Of a stretch of 64,000 bases of DNA, positions 62,656-64,000 are shown piece by piece. The stretch is from assembly GCA_020632795.1 (NCBI GenBank), contig JACKEV010000022.1, forward strand, positions 1 through 64,000. Direction: 5' to 3'. This stretch comes from Alphaproteobacteria bacterium (GTDB lineage: Bacteria; Myxococcota_A; UBA796; CAJQPC01). The notes beneath the pieces are model-generated. The model ran no database searches and was not told the origin of the DNA. It saw nothing but the letters and a program-made list of their open reading frames with translations. A program made the position numbers and the translations under genes. Position 1 is the stretch's first letter; the number at the start of each line of letters is the position of its first letter.

Positions 62656-63350
62656 GCCCGCCCGCGCTGCTGGCGGTCGACCTGGACGGCACCCTGCTGC
62701 ACGGCTCGGACGGCGCCCGCGCCGAGCTGCGGGCCCAGACGGCCGCTGGCGCGCTGGAGGTGGTGTTCGTCACCGGGCGGCGGCTGGCGGATGTGCGCCC
62801 GCTGCTGGACGACCCCGGGCTGCCCGAGCCCCGCTACGTGATCGCCGACCACGGGGCCACGGTGGTACAGGTCAGCCAGAGCCTCCAGCCTCTGCGCGCC
62901 GCAGCGCAGACCCTGGACGCCCGGGCGCTGGCCCAGGCGCTGCGCCCCTTCCCGGGGGTGCGGCACGACCCGGTGCTGTCGTCGGCCCGGCGGGGGGCCT
63001 TCGTGCTGGAGCCCGAGGCGCCCGAGGCGGCGGTCGTGGCGGCGTTGACGGCGCAGGGCTGGTCGGTGGTCCACACGCCGGGCCGCTGGCTGGACGTGCT
63101 GCCGCCAGGGGTGGACAAGGGCCGGAGCCTGCGCCGGCTGCTCGCCGAGGCGTCGCTGGAGGACCGCGAGGTCATCGCGGCCGGCGATCAGCTCCCCGAC
63201 CTCTCCATGATGGAGGCGGCCGCGCTCGCGGTCATCGTCGCCAACGCCAGCGAGGCCCTGCGGACCGCCGCGCGGCGCCTGCGGGCCGCCTTCTTCGCCC
63301 GCAGCGAGGGGGCGGACGGGATCGTCGAGGCCCTCAGAACCGCCCGCTGA
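62652..63350 (+). CDS. HAD-superfamily phosphatase (Cof/SPP-like)
   Basis: A 232-residue HAD hydrolase. Motif I is AVDLDGTLL, motif II is VFVTGRRLADV, Lys of motif III lies in GVDKGRSL and motif IV is AGDQLPDLSMM. The cap placement (C2) and the RWLDVLPPGVDKGRSL segment fit Cof-type or sugar-phosphate phosphatases. In this operon with FolE2 and a RibD-type reductase it may dephosphorylate a pterin or ribitylaminopyrimidine intermediate, which is inference. The TTG start overlaps the previous stop; its end overlaps the convergent gene by 17 bp. Confidence 0.85.
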   Translation: MSPPALLAVDLDGTLLHGSDGARAELRAQTAAGALEVVFVTGRRLADVRPLLDDPGLPEPRYVIADHGATVVQVSQSLQPLRAAAQTLDARALAQALRPFPGVRHDPVLSSARRGAFVLEPEAPEAAVVAALTAQGWSVVHTPGRWLDVLPPGVDKGRSLRRLLAEASLEDREVIAAGDQLPDLSMMEAAALAVIVANASEALRTAARRLRAAFFARSEGADGIVEALRTAR

Positions 63351-63999
63351 GGCTGACGCCGTTGAAGGTGGGGGTGACCACCACGTCCGCGTCGCGCGCG
63401 GGCAGGAGGAAGAAGCCCGCCGCCGCGCCGGCCGCGCCGACCACGGCGACGCCGTAGCCCAGCGCCATCATCTTGCGGTCCTCCTCCATGAGCACCTCGA
63501 GCTGCAGCGCGGCCTCGCTCTGACTACGACCGGCGCGCACGAGCTGATCGTGGGTGGACTTGTTCTCAAGGTAGGGGCCGGTGTTGGCCGCGCCCAGGAC
63601 GATGCCCCCCAGGGCCACCACCCCGCCGCCGGCCACCGCGAGGCCCCGCACCGGGATGTCGGGGCCGTCCTTCTTGTCGCGGGGGTCCTTGCGGGGCTTG
63701 GAGGAGCCGTCGAGGTCGTCCAGCTCGTCGTAGTCATCGACGTCGTCGATGTCCCCTTCGTCCTCGTCCTCGAGGTCGCGGAGGTCGCCGCCGCCCTCGT
63801 CGAACCCGTCGAAGTCGCCGCCGCCCTCGTCGAGGTCGTCCAGGGCGTCGTAGCGCCCGGGGTCGTCGTCCTCGTCGCGGTCGCGGTCGCGGCCGCGGCC
63901 CCGATCGTCGTCCTCGTCACCCTCGTCCAGCTCATCCAGCTCGTCGTAGCCGCTGTAGCCGTCGGGCCCGTCGTCGTAGGGGTCCGGCCCGTCGAGGTC
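63334..63999 (-). CDS. Acidic-linker membrane protein, truncated at the window edge
   Basis: 222 codons are visible; the N-terminus lies beyond the right edge. The visible part begins with a very acidic low-complexity region (Asp/Glu/Gly with Tyr, such as DELDELDEGDEDDD) of about 115 residues. It continues through a basic stretch (KPRKDPRDKKD), a hydrophobic helix (GLAVAGGGVVALGGIVLGAA), a short charged helix and a second hydrophobic helix. Such acidic regions occur on envelope proteins with cytoplasmic or periplasmic linkers. No family can be named. It converges with the HAD gene. Confidence 0.6.
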   Translation of the reverse strand, partial: DLDGPDPYDDGPDGYSGYDELDELDEGDEDDDRGRGRDRDRDEDDDPGRYDALDDLDEGGGDFDGFDEGGGDLRDLEDEDEGDIDDVDDYDELDDLDGSSKPRKDPRDKKDGPDIPVRGLAVAGGGVVALGGIVLGAANTGPYLENKSTHDQLVRAGRSQSEAALQLEVLMEEDRKMMALGYGVAVVGAAGAAAGFFLLPARDADVVVTPTFNGVSLSGRF

Positions 64000-64000
64000 G

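Overview
The window is high-GC, densely coded DNA from a member of the Myxococcota (a deltaproteobacterial relative in the broad sense). I infer this from three proteins with MYXO-CTERM-like tails (Gly-Cys motif, hydrophobic helix, Arg-rich end), many Cys-lipoproteins, MopE and thrombospondin-3-like calcium-binding repeats, Ser/Thr kinases with WD40 repeats, class III cyclases, an RHS toxin and a type II-like PDZ protein. I see no rRNA, tRNA, CRISPR array or IS transposase.

Layout. 1-8.5 kb: a gene end, a 269-bp inverted-repeat element, then a minus-strand run (class III cyclase, GspC-like PDZ protein, DUF1189-like membrane protein, WD40 receptor kinase, collagen-like surface protein). 8.5-13.6 kb: a methyltransferase, lipoproteins (lamin-tail domain; HExxH-type motif) and a decayed mosaic. 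13.6-24.8 kb: a polymorphic-toxin locus. A full 1949-residue RHS/SpvB protein with an HNH nuclease tip is followed by a DUF4265-type immunity gene. Downstream lies a displaced copy of the RHS end carrying a different, papain-like tip and its own coupled immunity gene. A VasI-like lipoprotein and two small ORFs sit between. 24.8-35.3 kb: calcium-repeat surface proteins, a ferritin-like lipoprotein, an RND/MMPL exporter and further lipoproteins. 35.4-44 kb: a six-gene plus-strand cluster (SWIM-like zinc finger, unknown protein, vWA protein, MoxR-type AAA+ ATPase, DUF5682-like protein, cyclase-FHA fusion). This is the best candidate here for a little-studied system. 44-48.9 kb: an ABC-2 exporter operon with a permease-CPBP protease fusion, and a glutathionyl-hydroquinone reductase. 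49-53.7 kb: a Ser/Thr kinase, a MYXO-CTERM protein and an OmpA-family protein. 53.7-57.7 kb: a ParE/RelE toxin-antitoxin pair and sdhCAB. 57.8-64 kb: an S46 peptidase, a lipoprotein, folE2, a RibD-type reductase, a HAD hydrolase and a truncated acidic membrane protein.

Sequence quality. Between 39.4 and 55.4 kb at least eight small indels, mostly one base in short G/C runs, break genes that otherwise read through conserved domains (MoxR ATPase, DUF5682, ABC permease, kinase, MYXO-CTERM protein, sdhB, sdhA). Every restored length is a whole number of codons. I read these as probable assembly errors and give restored gene spans. The in-frame stops at 15687 and 17565 lie in duplicated or accessory genes and may be real decay.
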